The position numbers and the translations under genes are program-made. 35,164 nt of DNA from Rickettsiaceae bacterium. Its GTDB lineage: Bacteria > Pseudomonadota > Alphaproteobacteria > Rickettsiales > Rickettsiaceae. The notes beneath the pieces were generated by a model. It had not been told where the DNA came from. It ran no database searches and saw only the letters and a list, made by a program, of their open reading frames with translations. Numbering within the stretch: the first letter of the stretch is position 1; each line of letters begins with the position of its first letter. This document shows, in pieces, positions 33,897 through 35,164 of this stretch. The DNA is taken from the NCBI GenBank assembly GCA_028372485.1, contig JAOMYS010000001.1, positions 1-35,164 on the forward strand, read 5' to 3'.

Positions 33897-33939
33897 TCTT
33901 AACCTCAAGGTGGTTTAATTATTGCTTTGTTGTTGTCTT

Positions 33940-33980
33940 CCAACGGATATTAAGCGTCTCAATTCTTAGGTATCCGTTGG
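33940..33980. promoter_or_regulatory. 10-bp inverted repeat in the operon leader
   Basis: CCAACGGATA (33940-33949) and TATCCGTTGG (33971-33980) are perfect complements, spaced 31 bp start to start, about three helical turns. A partly complementary inner pair (TTAAG and CTTAG) extends the stem. On the plus strand a run of seven T follows (about 33986-33992), as in a terminator, yet no gene on that strand ends here. On the minus strand it lies about 45 bases ahead of the DsbA-like start, in the expected 5' leader. It may be an operator, an attenuating leader hairpin, or a terminator against antisense transcription. Confidence 0.55.
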
Positions 33981-34123
33981 TGTTCTTTTTTTCTAAAATT
34001 CCTTATCTATATTTTTCAATTTAATCGCTTCCTATACTCCTTAATAATATCCGTCGTAAATCTTATATACACTTCAAAACAAAACTATAGCTCTTATATA
34101 ATAAATTTACGATAATATAGATT

Positions 34124-34141
34124 ACACTTTATGTAAAGTGT
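34124..34141. promoter_or_regulatory. palindromic operator candidate, copy 1
   Basis: ACACTTTATGTAAAGTGT is a perfect 18-base palindrome with 8-base arms around a TG centre. It lies between the divergent XRE-type regulator and the transfer operon, the classical site for a Cro-like repressor. The rest of the region 33981-34123 and 34142-34245 is AT-rich with no gene seen. Confidence 0.6.
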
Positions 34142-34192
34142 TATTTTTTGAAAAAATACATTTTTTTGTGCTTTGTTTTATGTGATTATTTA

Positions 34193-34221
34193 TTTACATT
34201 TTAAATGAATAGTGTTAATTT
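34193..34221 (+). promoter_or_regulatory. possible promoter of the XRE regulator
   Basis: TTTACA (34193-34198), a 17-base spacer, then TAATTT (34216-34221). This is the best -35/-10 pair I can find before the regulator. It lies between the two operator candidates and would start transcription about 25 bases before the ATG. The region is so AT-rich that chance matches are common. Confidence 0.3.
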
Positions 34222-34245
34222 TATGAAAAATAAAAACAATATTAT

Positions 34246-34259
34246 ACTTTATGTCAAGT
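34246..34259. promoter_or_regulatory. operator candidate, copy 2, over the regulator start codon
   Basis: ACTTTATGTCAAGT differs from the core of copy 1 (ACTTTATGTAAAGT, 34126-34139) at one base. The ATG of the XRE regulator is the centre of this element. A repressor bound here would block its own gene. Confidence 0.5.
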
Positions 34260-34670
34260 TTGCCTAAAAAAATAAGTCAGTTAATGACTAATAAAAAAAT
34301 CAATGCAGTTGACATAGAAAGAGAGACTGGGTTAAATCGAAACACTGTTTATAGCATTGTTGCTGGAAGCTCTAAAAACCCAAGCGCCCAAAATCTACAG
34401 CTTATAGCCCAAGCTCTTGGCGTGACTTTAGAATCTATTTTGATGGACGAAGAGGAGATGCGAATTAATTCTCTTTCTGAGCAGCAGATGCAGGCGTTTG
34501 CTGCAACAACAAGTGCAACGGTGAATATTATCGTTGCAAACAAACTGAATTTTTCTTTGGATAAATTGATTTCAATAATTAGGGAGGTTTATAAATACAC
34601 TTTAAAAGCTACCCCACCTTCTGTAGATGAGAGATTTATTGACTGGCTACTCGACAAATACAAAGATTAA
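34251..34670 (+). CDS. XRE/Cro-family transcriptional regulator
   Basis: A 139-residue protein. Residues about 5-65 form a helix-turn-helix of the XRE type (NAVDIERETGLNRNTVYSI, then NPSAQNLQLIAQALGVTLESIL). The C-terminal half is helical with a conserved-looking WLLDKYKD end and may dimerise. It is divergent from the transfer operon, and two copies of a palindrome lie in the shared region, so it probably represses itself and the operon. No Shine-Dalgarno is present; an ATG at 34284 is an alternative but would cut into the domain start. Its stop codon overlaps that of the convergent TPR gene by four bases. Confidence 0.85.
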   Translation: MSSLPKKISQLMTNKKINAVDIERETGLNRNTVYSIVAGSSKNPSAQNLQLIAQALGVTLESILMDEEEMRINSLSEQQMQAFAATTSATVNIIVANKLNFSLDKLISIIREVYKYTLKATPPSVDERFIDWLLDKYKD

Positions 34671-35161
34671 TCTACCTCTTGCCACAAATCCATCTTATAT
34701 TTATCGCAATATTTTAACATATCAATTGTGTTGGGGTGGTCTTTCCCAAAATCATCAATCTGCGGTTCTCCAAAACATTTATAGCGATAAATATCTTTAG
34801 TTTGACATGATGCTTTTGCCCCCTGCATATAAAGATAACTCACCTGTTCAACGTTGCTCCGCTTATCTTTGTACAAGTAAAAATAAATTTTTTGTGCATC
34901 TCTATATGATGCAATTGCCTGCTCTGCTTTATCTTGGTTAAGCAATATATCTCCTTGTACTACATAACAATCAGCTAAATATAAATTTTCTGAATAATCA
35001 TCTTTCTGTGCGTTCCGTTCTTTATCTTTTAAAAATATTTCTATAGATTTCGTTATATGATCTGATGCATTTAGTATTTGATTTAAACCTAACTCACTTT
35101 TTGCCATTTGCGTATATATTCTAGCAAAAATAATGTGATCTTTTTCTTTGCTTGAATGCAT
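34667..35161 (-). CDS. tetratricopeptide-repeat protein, probably 5'-truncated by the window edge
   Basis: 164 residues of helical repeats with TPR spacing: Tyr/Ala pattern in ARIYTQMAKSELGLN, a clearer unit LADCYVVQGDILLNQDKAEQAIASYRDAQKIY, quoted in parts as ADCYVVQGDILL and AEQAIASYRDA. The final part (FGKDHPNTIDML) is also TPR-like. No stop precedes the first Met before the window ends, so the protein likely continues upstream. TPR proteins are common passengers of RAGE elements and may act on the host cell (established for the group; not shown here). Confidence 0.75.
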   Translation of the reverse strand: MHSSKEKDHIIFARIYTQMAKSELGLNQILNASDHITKSIEIFLKDKERNAQKDDYSENLYLADCYVVQGDILLNQDKAEQAIASYRDAQKIYFYLYKDKRSNVEQVSYLYMQGAKASCQTKDIYRYKCFGEPQIDDFGKDHPNTIDMLKYCDKYKMDLWQEVD

Positions 35162-35164
35162 ATC

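Noticed and set aside
33896..33908. TTG start for the DsbA-like gene
   Set aside because: GTG at 33896 has GAGGT 6 bases upstream; the TTG start would place that site inside the coding sequence.
1..35164. CRISPR array, tRNA, rRNA or integrase
   Set aside because: No spaced repeat array, cloverleaf sequence or recombinase motif was seen; the only tandem repeat is the coding one at 8633-8690.

Overview
The window is AT-rich and carries most of the transfer module of an integrative conjugative element. It pairs a complete F-type (MPF-F) type IV secretion operon with a Ti/MobQ-type DNA-processing pair: a TraA relaxase-helicase and a small TraD divergent from it. From established knowledge, this hybrid is the hallmark of the Rickettsiales Amplified Genetic Element (RAGE) of Rickettsia, Orientia and relatives. 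The TPR protein, Rpn-family nuclease, HU-like protein and solitary methyltransferase also fit. I infer a Rickettsiales host. No integrase, tRNA, rRNA or attachment site is visible, so the species and the element ends cannot be placed.

Layout. 1-1600 (+): an unrecognised protein and a stand-alone adenine-type DNA methyltransferase, closed by a strong hairpin. 1621-3386 (-): small accessory genes (an unknown, a membrane protein, a WGR-domain protein, an HU-like protein) ending with Ti-type traD. 3387-3658: divergent intergenic region with a hairpin, the likely oriT. 3659-8491 (+): TraA relaxase/helicase with a C-terminal Toprim (primase-like) region. 8523-9428 (-): Rpn-family nuclease with an in-frame 12-bp repeat. 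9526-33896 (-): the F-type operon. It is transcribed right to left as DsbA-like, three small unknown genes, pilin traA, traL, traE, traK, traB, traV, traC, membrane protein, traW, two small envelope proteins, traU, trbC, a TraN-like gene, traN, traF, traH, traG, a lytic transglycosylase, a small membrane protein and the traD coupling protein. Most junctions overlap by 1-4 bases or abut, which indicates translational coupling. 33897-34250: control region with a 10-bp inverted repeat in the operon leader and two copies of a palindromic operator candidate. 34251-34670 (+): XRE/Cro-type regulator whose start codon lies inside one operator. 34667-end (-): 3' part of a TPR protein.

How it works together. 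TraA would nick at oriT, unwind the DNA and stay with the transferred strand, with its Toprim region possibly priming replication in the recipient. TraD (F-type) couples it to the channel. TraB/K/V form the core, TraC/E/G/L/U/W/TrbC the assembly machinery, TraA-pilin the pilus, and TraN/G/F/H mating-pair stabilisation. The DsbA-like protein and a TraF with an intact CXXC motif would fold the Cys-rich TraN and TraU.

Most unusual. At two places a plus-strand membrane-protein gene sits head-to-head on, and antisense to, the 5' end of a minus-strand secreted tra gene (24512-24763 on traW, and 12770-13447 on the transglycosylase). In both, the tra reading frame stays open through the antisense strand while no good native start remains. 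The 24512-24763 product is pilin-like: it shares a near-identical ten-residue mature N-terminus with the operon's own pilin. A 20-bp direct repeat also flanks the small membrane gene between the transglycosylase and traD.
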